Below are positions 37,301-48,105 of a stretch of 64,000 nucleotides of DNA, one piece after another. The stretch spans positions 2,777,695-2,841,694 of the forward strand of contig PJRA01000048.1 of the NCBI GenBank assembly GCA_016987375.1, written 5' to 3'. The notes under the pieces are model-generated. The model saw nothing but the letters and a program-made list of their open reading frames with translations, did not search any database and was not told the origin of the DNA. The stretch is from Brachionus koreanus (lineage: Eukaryota > Rotifera > Eurotatoria > Ploima > Brachionidae). Made by a program: the position numbers and the translations under genes. The stretch's first letter is position 1. Every line of letters begins with the position of its first letter.

Positions 37301-40300
37301 TTAAGAAAACAAATAAAGATGTTTATAAACCTGTTTTGATTAATTTTTCAGCTCAGACATCTCACAATCAGACCCAGGATATTATCATGTCAAAATTGGA
37401 CAAAAGACGTAAAGGAGTTTTTGGTCCACCATTTGGCCAAAAATGTGTTGTATTTGTTGATGATGTAAACATGCCCCAAGTAGAAACCTATGGAGCACAA
37501 GGACCTATTGAGCTATTAAGACAATGGTATGATCATTGGAATTGGTATGATAGAAAAGATCAATCTAAAATAAATCTAATTGATATACAGCTTATGTGTG
37601 CTATGGGTCCACCTGGTGGAGGTCGTAACAATGTAACGCCTCGCTTTTTGCGCCATTTTAATATAATTTCTATTAACGAATTTGATGATAAGACCATGAA
37701 GACCATATTCTCTAAAATACTTGATTGGCACATAATGATTAAAAATTTTGCCGAACCATTTAGAGCACTTGCACCAAAAATTATTGAAGCATCATTGTCA
37801 ATTTATAAGGAGGCAATGAAAAATTTGTTACCGACTCCGGCTAAATCGCACTATATTTTCAATCTGAGAGATTTTTCCAGAGTGGTACAAGGTTTGACAC
37901 TGAGTGAGCCTGAAAGTTGCTCGGATGTTAATGCAATGCAGAGACTTTGGATACATGAAATATTCAGAGTTTACTATGATCGTTTAGTTGATGATACGGA
38001 CAGAAAATGGTTGTATGAGCACACAGTGAAATGTGTGAGTGATTATCTTGGAGAAAATTTTCATTCTTTATTAGCTCATTTGGATACTGAAGCAAGCAGT
38101 CAGGTGACTGAGGACAATTTGAGAAGTCTGATGTTTTGTGACTTTGGCGATCCAAAAAACGAAGCTAGACGTTATTTGGAAGTTGACAATTTAGGAAGTT
38201 TAAGAACTATTGTTGAGGGTCATTTAGACGAATATAATCAGATAAATAAGAGGCCAATGCATTTGGTTATGTTTAGATTTGCCATTGAGCATGTGAGTAG
38301 AATATCTAGAGTGCTTAAGCAACCAAGAAGCCATGCTTTATTAGTTGGTGTCGGAGGCTCAGGCCGTCAATCATTGACCAAACTTGCAGCTCATATGGCT
38401 GAATACGAGTTATTTCAAGTAGAAATCAGCAAAAGTTACACTACCAATGAATGGCATGATGATTTAAAAAGAATATTGAGAAAGTCGACAGAAACAGATC
38501 AGCATGGTGTATTTCTGTTTTCTGATAATCAAATAAAAGATGAATCATTTCTGGAAGATATAAATAATCTATTAAATGCAGGCGAGGTTCCAAATTTGTT
38601 TCCAGCCGATGAAAAACAAGAAATATGTGATAAAATGAGATCATTAGATCGCCAAAGAGATAAATCAAAACAAACAGATGGTTCACCCGTTGCTCTTTTT
38701 AATATGTTTGTGCAAAGATGTAGAGATCAGCTGCATATTGTTTTGGCAATGAGTCCTATTGGAGATGCATTTAGAACCAGATTAAGAAAATTTCCCTCCT
38801 TAGTCAATTGTTGTACTATTGATTGGTTTCAGGTAACAAAAAAATTAATCTTTATTAAATTAGTTTTTTTAATGCTAATTACTTTTTTCTTACTAAACTC
38901 TCAATATTATTTATTTATTTAATTAAAGTATTTAATTAAATCGAAAAATTTTAATTTGATTTTATATAAAATCAAATATCTGTTTTACAATTTAGTGAAA
39001 AAATTAATGTGTAATATATAATAATATATTTATAATCAAGATTGTTTGATATATAAAACTCTATTAAGTTAAAATAGTATTTTATGGAATCAGTTAGTTC
39101 AAAATTGTTCGACACATCAATCAATCAACGAACACTGAATTTTTGATCATATTCATTGCAATTTATATGAGTTTAATTTTTTACTTTTGACAATTGTTTA
39201 ATGAAAGAAGTATTTTCTATTAATCTTTTCAAGTATTTTATCTGATAATCTTTTCATATATACTCAAATAAATTTTTAAATATATAACTATTGTAAATTA
39301 TATATTAAATAATATTTGTTATATAATCTAACTCATAAAACTATAAATAATTTAGATATATATATTTAATAACTAGATAAAATTTAATAAATAGAAAGAC
39401 TAGAAAGCAAATCAACGTACAATTGACAATTTCAACATTCTTTTAACTTTTGAAACTTTAAAATTTCAATTTTTAAAAAAACTGCAAATATGCAATGCAA
39501 TGAAATTGCGCATTTGAAATTTTTTAGCTTAAAGAGCAAATTGAAAATTGATTAAAAATTTTACTTGGTTATTTTGAGCCATTTTTTTAACTTGAAACTT
39601 ACTCATTCATTTATTAACCAAAAGTTTAGTTTATTAAATAAAAATTAATATTCTAGCTTTATTTCAAAATTAATTTATAAGTTAGAAAATATTAAATATT
39701 ATTTAGAAAAAAAGATCTTATTTCGATGAACCAAATAAATTTCATAATAGAATCGTTTAATATTAAAAAAAAAACCTTAATTTAATCGAGTTAGTTTTTT
39801 TGTCTAATTCAAAAAATTTGCTTTTAAAAAATTCTTGCTTGCTTAGAATCTAAGAAGAATATTCAATAAATAAAAATTATATTCATAGTTTTTAATTGCT
39901 TTTTTTGATATAAAAAATTAAAATTGAAAAATAATTTTTTTTTCTATAATTTTTAGCCTTGGCCTGAAGATGCTCTAGAAGCAGTAGCATCTCGTTCATT
40001 TGAAGAAATAGATTTATCGCCCGAGGATCTTAAAGGCTGCATAGAGTCATGCAAATTCTTTCATACATCAACCCAAGCTTTGTCACAAAAATTCCTCGCT
40101 CATTTAGATCGTCACAATTATGTCACTCCGACATCTTATCTTGAGCTTATCAGCACATTCAAGAATCTACTAGACAAACAGAGACAGTAATATACAAAAA
40201 ATTTTAATTAAAAATTTATATCTGTTTAATTTAATATTTTAATCAAGAACAACAATTAAGGCAAAAAGTCGCTATGAAGTTGGTCTTGAAAAGCTCGAAT

Positions 40301-43300
40301 CGGCTTCAAATCAAGTGGCTGATATGCAAGTTGAACTAAAAGAATTACAGCCTCAATTGATTGTTGCAAGTCAAGAAGTAGACGCTAACACACTTATTGT
40401 TGAAAAGGAATCCATCGAGGTATCCAAAGTAGAAAAAGTAAGTTCTGTTTCTGTTTTATATCATAACATGTATAAAAAGTCCGATACTGAAACATTTTCC
40501 TAAAACTTAAATGTTTCTTTTATTTACAGCTCTATCCTTAATTTCATTTTATTACTTGTTTAAAAAACCACGGGAAAGCTCAAATATGAGCGTTCCAAGT
40601 GGTCCGCAAGGCTTGCCGATCTTGGGTAATATACTTCAGCTTGGAGATAGGCCTCATGAAAAAATGTTCGAATGGAGCAACAAATATGGCCCTATATACA
40701 GAGTTTACCTTGGTTCCGAACTAGTTGTTGTGCTAAACGGAACTGACACTGTGCGCGAAGCTCTAATTCAAAATGAAGAGGAATTTGCAGGCAGACCTAA
40801 ACTGTACATGATTCATGCTACTTTAAAGGGAAAAGGTCTCATTTCTTCACCTTACAATTCAGATTTTAATGAGCACAAAAAATTTTTGCAGACTTCATTA
40901 AATAAATTTGGCAGACGTAGATCTAGTCTTGAAGTAAATTGTCTACAGACTATTCGCGAAACACTTGATGAATTCAGAGAACGAATAGACAATAACTTTG
41001 AGTATACTAATAGCCAAATGCGTAATAATATAAGTCGAATAGCATCACAGAATGTGCTTACAATGACGTTTGGCACGCGCATGCATGACAAAAAGCTATT
41101 CTCGCATTTGATGGATCTTATTACGGAAAATTTTGAGAATACTGCCGTAGCAGCTGCATTCAATTTTTTGCCTGTTACAAGAATTTTCAAGACTTTTATT
41201 TTACGCAATGTGCTAAGATGTTCAGAATTTCTAAATAATTTAATATCGGAAAAATTGGAAGAATACCACGAAGACATGGATGAATTTGATTTACCATCTG
41301 AAAAGTATGAATCAAATATAATTGAATGCTATTTAAAAGAACTTTTGAACAATGTTTGCTTATATGATAAAACAGTAGTTGAATCGCTCTATGCCACTGA
41401 TCGAACAGCTTCATATAATTGTCTTTCAAGACGTCTTACTGAAAAGAGACGTAGTTCACTAAGTATTGAATTAGTCAATAGCATGAACAAATTTAGAAGA
41501 AAATCTCGGTACACATCTTTTAGCTTTGACCATTTGAGTTCTATTGTTCAAGATCTGTTTATTGCTGGTACGGAAACTATTTCCACATCACTTAATTGGG
41601 CTATTATTTACGCAGCCAAATATTCCGAATATCAGGATAAGCTAATAAATGAAATAGATGGTGTGCTTGGCAAAGAAAAGCTTCCCACTGAATCCGATCG
41701 GTCTAAATTAAACTTTGTACAGGCTTTTTTAAATGAAACAATGAGAATAGTATCTGCCGGACCTATTTTAGTGCCAAGATCAACAACAAAAGATATTGTA
41801 TTTAGGGGTTTTAAAATTCCTGAAAACACTTTCATAATGGCAAATATATGGTCGTGCATGCGCGATCCTCATTACTGGTCAGAGCCAAATGAGTTTCGAC
41901 CAGAAAGATTTTTGGACAAATATGGAAACTTTGTGTGCAAGAATCCGGCTATGGTTCCATTCGGTATAGGGAAACGGGCTTGTATTGGCGAAAGCATTGC
42001 AAGGCTTCAAATGTTCTTGATATTTACTAGTTTATTGCAAAAATTTCACTTTTCTTTTGCCAAAAGTGAAGAGTTAAATGATGAAAAACTAATGAAGGGA
42101 ATTCCCGGTGTCGGGCTTAGCCCTCCCCATATATCTCTTAAGCTTAGGTTAAGATGATATGATTGATTAATTGTTGAGTAGAAAATTTTAGTTAAATAAT
42201 GCCCGGTGTATCATTTGTTTTTTGTAGTGTCAAATTAGAAAATAAAATTAAGTTTAAAAAAAAGAGAAGAATTTTTGACTTTATTATAAATTGGTTGATT
42301 TTAAATCAAAAATATTTACACTAGAAGCACCAAGCATTTTTTCATGTTTTTTAATTCAAAAATATCTTATAAAAAACGAAAATAATTTTATAAAGTAATG
42401 TCATTTTTCTAAAGGAAATTTTAAAATCTACATAAATCTAAAAAGATATATTTATTTGAAAAATCTATTCAAAAGGTACGAAGATTTTACAAAACACAAA
42501 AATTTTTCAAACGAGTCTTGACTCGTTTGGTACTTCTTGTGTTAAATTAAGTATTTACAAACAACTAAAATTTTTAAAATCTTGTCTTCTTTTATTTTAA
42601 ACCAAAAAAAAATTCATAAATTTAATTATATTTAATTTAATTTGCATGATTAATCCATTAATTTTCTAAATAATCCATTAAATTGAATAAAAAATATTTT
42701 TAATTAATCAAATATGAATATCTTTTTAAAAATTTAAAAAATTTTCTCCATTTTACCAATTCTCAAATATGTATTCACTGATATACCCCTTAAAAAAATT
42801 AAAGTTAAAAGAAACAAACAAATAATTTCAAGTCATTTTACAATTCTTTTTGTCAAATTAAAGACTACTTAGAAAAATTTTGCCGGTCTAAAATTTGACT
42901 AAAAATTTTTTTGCACAAATCCTTCTTCAATTCCCAAAGATTATTAGCTAAAGAAGCAAGTATTTCTATTGAATAGATCAAAAATTAGTGACTCAATGTT
43001 GAATAAAAATGTTGAAATTTTCTTAATTCAATAATAAAAAATGAAATTAATAGGATATGATAAAAATAAATTTTTACCTTTTACTTATAGTTTTTTATTT
43101 TAACTCATTTTAAAAGGTTGTAAAAGCTGATGAAGAAGTTGCAAATGAACAAGCAAAAGTAGCTAAGGGTATCAAAGACGAGTGTGATTCCGATTTGGCT
43201 CAAGCAATGCCCATTTTGAATGCAGCTTTAGCTGCATTGGATACAATTACTCAAAATGATATCACCTTATTAAAAAAAATGAATTCTCCCCCACCTGGAG

Positions 43301-46300
43301 TTCGTCTTGTAATGGAAGCTGTATGTGTACTTAAAGGTATTAAGCCAGAAAGAGTTAATGATTCAAGTGGAAAAAAAATAGATGATTACTGGAAACCTTC
43401 ACAAAAATTAGTAAGCGAAATGAAATTTTTGGAGAGCTTGCTATCATTCGACAAAGATAATATTCCACCAAATATTATGAAGACAATTAGAGAGAAGTAC
43501 ATTCCAAATGCGGATTTTGTACCAGAAAAAATTAAGAATGCTTCATCTGCAGCCGAGGGATTATGTAAATGGGTTCGTGCCATGGATCAATATGACAAAG
43601 TGGCAAAGGTTGTTGCACCAAAAAAAGCAAAGCTCAAAGAGGCTGAAGGTTCATTGGCTGTGGCTATGGAATCGCTAGAAACCAAACGAAGTCAGTTAAG
43701 GGAAGTTCAAGCCAAATTAAAAAAACTTACAGATGAGCTGGAATCTAACAAGCAAAAGAAACAAAAACTGGAATTCCAGGTTGACTTGTGTCAAAAAAAA
43801 TTAGAGCGAGCCGAAGCTTTAATTGGTGGTTTGGGCGGTGAAAAACTTCGATGGACCCAAGCTGCACATGATCTTGGCATACAATATGAAAATTTAACTG
43901 GAGATATTTTACTATCTTCAGCTGTTGTAGCTTACTTAGGAGCTTTTACAGCAGCATTCCGTCAAGTATTTAAAAAAAATTAATTTTAAATTTATTTTTA
44001 ATTTTTTTATTTCAATTAGGAGCAAATAAACGACTGGTGCTCATATGTTCAGTCTAAGAATATACCGCGATCAAACCATTTTTCATTAATTCAAAATCTT
44101 GGAGACCCAGTAAAAATTAGATCATGGAATATTTCTGGTTTACCAAGTGACACGTTCTCAGTAGAAAACGGCATAATTTTAGACAATGCAAGACGTTGGC
44201 CTTTAATGATCGATCCGCAAGGTCAAGCTAATAAATGGATCAAACATATGGAAAAACCAAACAATTTAGCTCTAATTAAACTAACAGATTCTGATTATGT
44301 AAGAACTTTGGAGAATTGTATAACTTTTGGAAATCCAGTAAAAAAAAAATTTATTCAAACGAAAAAAAATTATTTTTATTTTTGTTCTAGTGTCTTTTGG
44401 AAAATGTTGGTGAAGAATTGGATCCATTATTGGAGCCTCTGTTACTCAAACAGACTTTCAAGCAGGGCGGCAGTTTATGCATCAAGCTAGGTGATCAAAT
44501 AATAGAATATGCGCCTGATTTTAGATTTTACATAACTACAAAGCTCAGAAATCCTCACTATCTTCCTGAAACATCTGTCAAGGTCACTTTACTAAACTTT
44601 ATGATAACAACAGAGGGTCTAGATGATCAATTGCTCGGTATTGTGGTTGCCAGAGAAAGACCTGAATTGGAAGAGGAGAAAAACGCTCTCATTCTTCAAT
44701 CAGCTGAAAACAAGAAACAACTGAAAGAAATTGAAGATAAAATTCTTGAAGTTTTGTCCACGTCAGAGGGTAATATATTAGAAGATGAGACTGCCATTAA
44801 AGTATTGTCATCGTCTAAAATTTTGTCTAATGAAATATCTGAAAAACAAGCTATTGCCGAAGAGACTGAGAAGAAAATTGACGAAGCTCGCATGGGCTAC
44901 CGACCTATTGCTATACATTCAACTATTTTATTCTTTTCAATTGCTGATTTAGCCAATATTGAGCCTATGTACCAATATTCACTTACATGGTTCGTAAATT
45001 TATTTATCATGTCAATTGACAATTCAGACAAAAGTGAGGACTTGCAAAAAAGATTGGAAAATTTGCGAGAACACTTTACCTATTCGTTGTATAGCAATAT
45101 ATGTAGATCTTTATTTGAAAAAGATAAACTTCTATTTTCGTTTCTCTTATGTGTTAATTTGCTTAAACATGATAAATTGATAGATGAAGAAGAGTGGAGA
45201 TTTTTATTAACAGGAGGTGTTGGCTTGGATAATCCATATACAAATCCAACAGCCTGGCTACCAGCCAAATCGTGGGACGAAATATGCCGATTAGATACCC
45301 TTCATGCATTTAAAGATTTGCGTAAAAAGTTTTTGGGTCAAAAAGATCAATGGAAAATTGTTTATGACAGTGTGGAGCCTTATAAAGAAAGTTTTCCAGG
45401 TGAATGGAATGAATTAAAAGACTTTCAGCGTTTGTGTGTCGTTAGATGCATTCGTCCGGACAAAATCATACCAATGGTTCAAAAATTTGTTAGTGAGAAT
45501 CTTGGCCAAAAATATATTGAGCCTCCTCCATTTGACTTGGCTAAATCATACGCAGACTCTTTTTGTACCACACCTCTTATATTTGTTTTATCACCAGGAG
45601 GAGATCCCATGTTGGCTTTGTTGAAATTCGCCGATGACATGGGCTTTAGTGGTTCAAAGTTACAATCTTTATCACTAGGTCAAGGTCAAGGTCCAATAGC
45701 TCTAAAGATGATTTCTCAGGGAATTAAAGATGGCACTTGGGTTGTGTTACAAAATTGTCACTTGGCTGCTTCATGGATGACAACTTTGGAAAAAATAGCT
45801 GAGGATTTAAACCCTGATCAGACCCATCCTGATTTTAGACTTTGGCTTACAAGCTATCCATCAGACAAATTTCCAGTTAGTATACTTCAAAATGGTGTAA
45901 AAATGACAAATGAACCACCCAAAGGTCTAAGATTTAATGTTCTAAGATCATATCTTTCTGATCCGATTTCAGATCCTGATTTTTTTTCATCTGTAAAAGA
46001 TCAGCATGCTTGGAAAAAATTACTTTTCAGTCTTTGCTTTTTCCATGCTATAGTTCAGGAAAGAAGAAAATTTGGACCTATTGGATGGAATATTCCATAT
46101 GAATTTAATGAGACTGATTTACGTATATCTGTACAGCAATTGGCAATGTTTTTAAATCAATATGACGAAGTCCAATATGCTGCTCTTAAATATTTGACTG
46201 GTGAGTGTAACTATGGTGGTAGAGTAACGGACGATAAGGATCGTCGAACTTTGAATTCAATATTGGAGAAATTTTATTGTAAAGAAGTTGTCGAGGATGA

Positions 46301-47492
46301 AAATTATAAGTATGATGAAACTGGCCTTTATTATGCTCCCAAAGATGGCGATTATGACAGCTATTTGAATTACATTAATCAATTACCAATAATAAGTGAT
46401 CCAAACATTTTTGGTATGCACCAAAATGCAGATATTACCAAAGATCAAAATGAAACAAAACTTTTATTTGACAATATACTGTTGACACAAGGTAAGGGAA
46501 GTGGTGGCGGAAGTGATGGCAAATCTGAAGATGATATAATTGGTCAAGTAGCAGGAGACATTTTGGCTAAGCTTCCTAAAAATTTTGATACCGAAGCTGC
46601 TTTGAGAAGATATCCAACAGAATACAGCCAAAGCATGAATACAGTATTGGTACAAGAAATGACCAGATTCAATCGTTTATTATCAATAGTTAGATCAAGC
46701 TTAATTGATATTCAAAAAGCTATTAAAGGTCTTGTAGTTATGAATTCCGACCTAGAGGAGGTCTATTTGAGTTTAATGACAGGAAAAATTCCCAATATGT
46801 GGAAAAAGAGATCTTATCCGTCACTTAAGCCCTTGGGAAGCTATGTTAATGACTTTTTAGCTCGTCTAAAATTTTTACAAGTAACTAAATAGAAAATTTT
46901 TTTTTTAGTTTTTACAAAAATATTTTTAAACTTAATATTTTTTCAAATAAAAGGATTGGTATAACGATGGTGCACCAAGTACATTCTGGGTATCAGGATT
47001 CTTTTTTACACAAGCTTTTTTGACTGGTGTACAACAAAATTTTGCTAGAAAATATACAATCCCTATTGATTTGCTATCTTTTGATTATGAGGTGATGGAT
47101 GACAAAGAGCCGTCTACACCACCAGAAGATGGTGCATATATAAAAGGCTTGTTTTTGGACGGAGCAAGATGGGATCGTAAAACAAGACGTCTAGCCGAAT
47201 CGTTACCAAAGCAGTTGCAAGATCCAATGCCAATTATTTTGATTATACCTATTAAAAAAGATGATATTCTGCCTAAACCGACCTATACAGCACCGGTTTA
47301 TAAAACGAGCGAAAGAAGAGGAGTTTTGTCTACTACTGGACATAGCACAAACTTTGTTATTTCTATGCGATTAACATCCGATAAGCCAGAAAGTCATTGG
47401 ATCGGAAGAGGTAATAACCATAATTTAGTATCTAATGTTTTAATAATTTAAATTTTTAAGGAACTGCTTTGCTATGTCAAATGGATAATTAG
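28362..47492 (+). CDS. DNAH7: Axonemal dynein heavy chain 7 (single-headed inner-arm dynein), complete
   Basis: Thirteen exons, all in phase: 28362-28379, 28427-28815, 28867-29493, 32151-32523, 32574-32986, 33036-38832, 39957-40186, 40248-40437, 43117-43965, 44020-44337, 44391-46880, 46954-47410 and 47461-47492, giving 4,060 aa (human DNAH7 about 4,024). It is a motor of cilia and flagella. P-loops: AAA1 GPAGTGKT (about residue 1350), AAA2 GSPFGGKT (1630), AAA3 GPTGTGKS (2013) and AAA4 GVGGSGRQS (2378). The stalk coiled coil and microtubule-binding domain lie in exons 8-9 ([17 protein letters not shown]). The protein ends with the [10 protein letters not shown]...HWIGRG block. DNAH7-like stretches rather than DNAH3 or DNAH12 include [13 protein letters not shown] and [13 protein letters not shown]. 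Exon 6 is 5.8 kb without an intron. Introns 3 (2.66 kb) and 8 (2.68 kb) host other genes; intron 6 is described separately. Confidence 0.93.
30051..30389. repeat. Palindromic MITE-like element in DNAH7 intron 3
   Basis: Bases about 30051-30146 and 30290-30389 are reverse complements over roughly 95 bp with about 10% mismatches. A shared core is AAAATCTTAAGCAGTACAT, with AGGATCCTAGAAAGATTTAA further inward. Pairing resumes towards the centre (TACACAAAAT with ATTTTGTGTT), so almost all of the 340 bp could fold into one hairpin. There is no ORF. The length and long terminal inverted repeats fit a foldback or MITE element; I could not identify a target-site duplication. Confidence 0.7.
30749..31475 (-). 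CDS. Uncharacterised secreted protein nested in a DNAH7 intron (antisense)
   Basis: Two exons, 31262-31475 and 30749-31203, join in phase (donor TTCG|gtattc, acceptor ttaaataag) to 222 aa. Residues 1-22 form a clear signal peptide ([17 protein letters not shown]). After it come a basic stretch ([16 protein letters not shown]) and then a domain with several cysteines ([25 protein letters not shown]) and the TFWIST and FSVHYIGN segments. The C-terminal 35 residues are Lys/Asn-rich and may be a low-complexity tail. I do not recognise the family. The gene lies wholly in DNAH7 intron 3 on the opposite strand. Codon use looks normal for the window. The second exon's acceptor is weak, so the junction could differ by a few codons. 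Confidence 0.55.
31476..32150. other. Rest of DNAH7 intron 3
   Basis: AT-rich intron sequence upstream of the nested secreted-protein gene and before DNAH7 exon 4. It presumably contains that gene's promoter, but no motif stands out. No ORF is credible here. Confidence 0.5.
38833..39956 (+). other. DNAH7 intron 6
   Basis: This 1.1-kb intron runs from CAG|gtaaca to atttttag|CCTTGG. It is extremely AT-rich and shows no coding frame, clear repeat or RNA gene. Confidence 0.6.
40511..42157 (+). CDS. Cytochrome P450 (CYP2 clan-like), intronless, nested in DNAH7 intron 8
   Basis: A single open frame of 548 aa. It starts with a membrane anchor ([16 protein letters not shown]) and a proline-rich hinge ([12 protein letters not shown]), so it is a microsomal-type P450. 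The I-helix is AGTETIST (A352-T356 and on), the K-helix ExxR is ETMR (409-412), then FRPERF, and the haem-binding loop is [11 protein letters not shown] with Cys491. All catalytic motifs are intact. The [14 protein letters not shown] and PRSTT features fit the CYP2 clan of monooxygenases; the substrate cannot be told. It is about 50 residues longer than typical because of an insertion between helices G and I (about residues 265-335, Ser/Arg-rich). It lies on the same strand as DNAH7, starting 73 bp after that gene's exon 8, and has its own AATAAA. Lack of introns suggests a retrocopy or an intron-poor lineage. Confidence 0.92.
   Translation: MFLLFTALSLISFYYLFKKPRESSNMSVPSGPQGLPILGNILQLGDRPHEKMFEWSNKYGPIYRVYLGSELVVVLNGTDTVREALIQNEEEFAGRPKLYMIHATLKGKGLISSPYNSDFNEHKKFLQTSLNKFGRRRSSLEVNCLQTIRETLDEFRERIDNNFEYTNSQMRNNISRIASQNVLTMTFGTRMHDKKLFSHLMDLITENFENTAVAAAFNFLPVTRIFKTFILRNVLRCSEFLNNLISEKLEEYHEDMDEFDLPSEKYESNIIECYLKELLNNVCLYDKTVVESLYATDRTASYNCLSRRLTEKRRSSLSIELVNSMNKFRRKSRYTSFSFDHLSSIVQDLFIAGTETISTSLNWAIIYAAKYSEYQDKLINEIDGVLGKEKLPTESDRSKLNFVQAFLNETMRIVSAGPILVPRSTTKDIVFRGFKIPENTFIMANIWSCMRDPHYWSEPNEFRPERFLDKYGNFVCKNPAMVPFGIGKRACIGESIARLQMFLIFTSLLQKFHFSFAKSEELNDEKLMKGIPGVGLSPPHISLKLRLR
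42241..42246 (+). terminator. Poly(A) signal AATAAA of the nested P450
   Basis: AATAAA lies 83 bases after the P450 stop and still inside DNAH7 intron 8. Its use would have to be avoided or suppressed in full-length DNAH7 transcripts. Confidence 0.5.
42247..43116 (+). other. Remainder of DNAH7 intron 8
   Basis: AT-rich intron sequence between the P450 and DNAH7 exon 9. It holds one short palindrome (42508-42529). No other coding signal is visible. Confidence 0.55.
42508..42529. repeat. 22-bp perfect palindrome
   Basis: CAAACGAGTC and GACTCGTTTG flank a TT spacer. One arm plus its flank (GACTCGTTTGAAAAATT, 17 bases, read on the minus strand here) recurs on the plus strand near 29612-29628, after DNAH7 exon 3, so it is probably part of a dispersed repeat. 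Confidence 0.5.
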
Positions 47493-47597
47493 GTCGAGTT
47501 TCTTAAATCAATGTTTTTTTTTTAAATACAGATAAATCTTTATTTATTTTTTTCAAAAGAAACTTTTTTCATTTAAAAAATTTGAATATTTTTATTT

Positions 47598-47603
47598 AAT
47601 AAA
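47598..47603 (+). terminator. Poly(A) signal AATAAA of DNAH7
   Basis: First canonical hexamer, 106 bases after the DNAH7 stop codon. Confidence 0.4.
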
Positions 47604-48105
47604 GAAAATAAATTTCATTTTATTCTATTTGTATATTCATTATTTTTTAAAATATTTCAAAAGAGTTAGATTCAAATAATTCTTAAGTTTAGAAATTGAC
47701 ATGTTGATTCTACATCCACTAGTGATTATTAGGGTAATCCAGGCATTAACATGCAGAATTTTATTTAATTTTTTCAGTAATTTATAATTATTAGTAGGAT
47801 CGAAAACTCTCAATTTAAGATTTAAAAGTTTTTATATTGATGTAGAAATGTTTCTTTTGTAATTTTTTGGCAAAGAAGAATTCTGTTTTAAAATAAATAT
47901 TAGAAAAAAAAAATTCAAAGAAATAATCTTTAAATAACAAAATCAATTTATAATTTCTATTTTATTTGATAGCAGTTCGTTCGATCTAAAATTGAAATAA
48001 AAGAGAATATGATTTAATAAAAAAAAATTTTAATAAATTTAATAGACAAAATTCAATGAACAAAAATGAAAAAAAAAGGCAATTTAAATTATTCTGAAAA
48101 AAATA
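47604..48105. other. Convergent intergenic region between DNAH7 and COMMD2
   Basis: Five hundred AT-rich bases between two gene 3' ends. No other feature is visible. Confidence 0.55.

Noticed and set aside
40852..41429. Minus-strand ORFs opposite the P450
   Set aside because: Antisense shadows; the plus-strand P450 frame has all family motifs.
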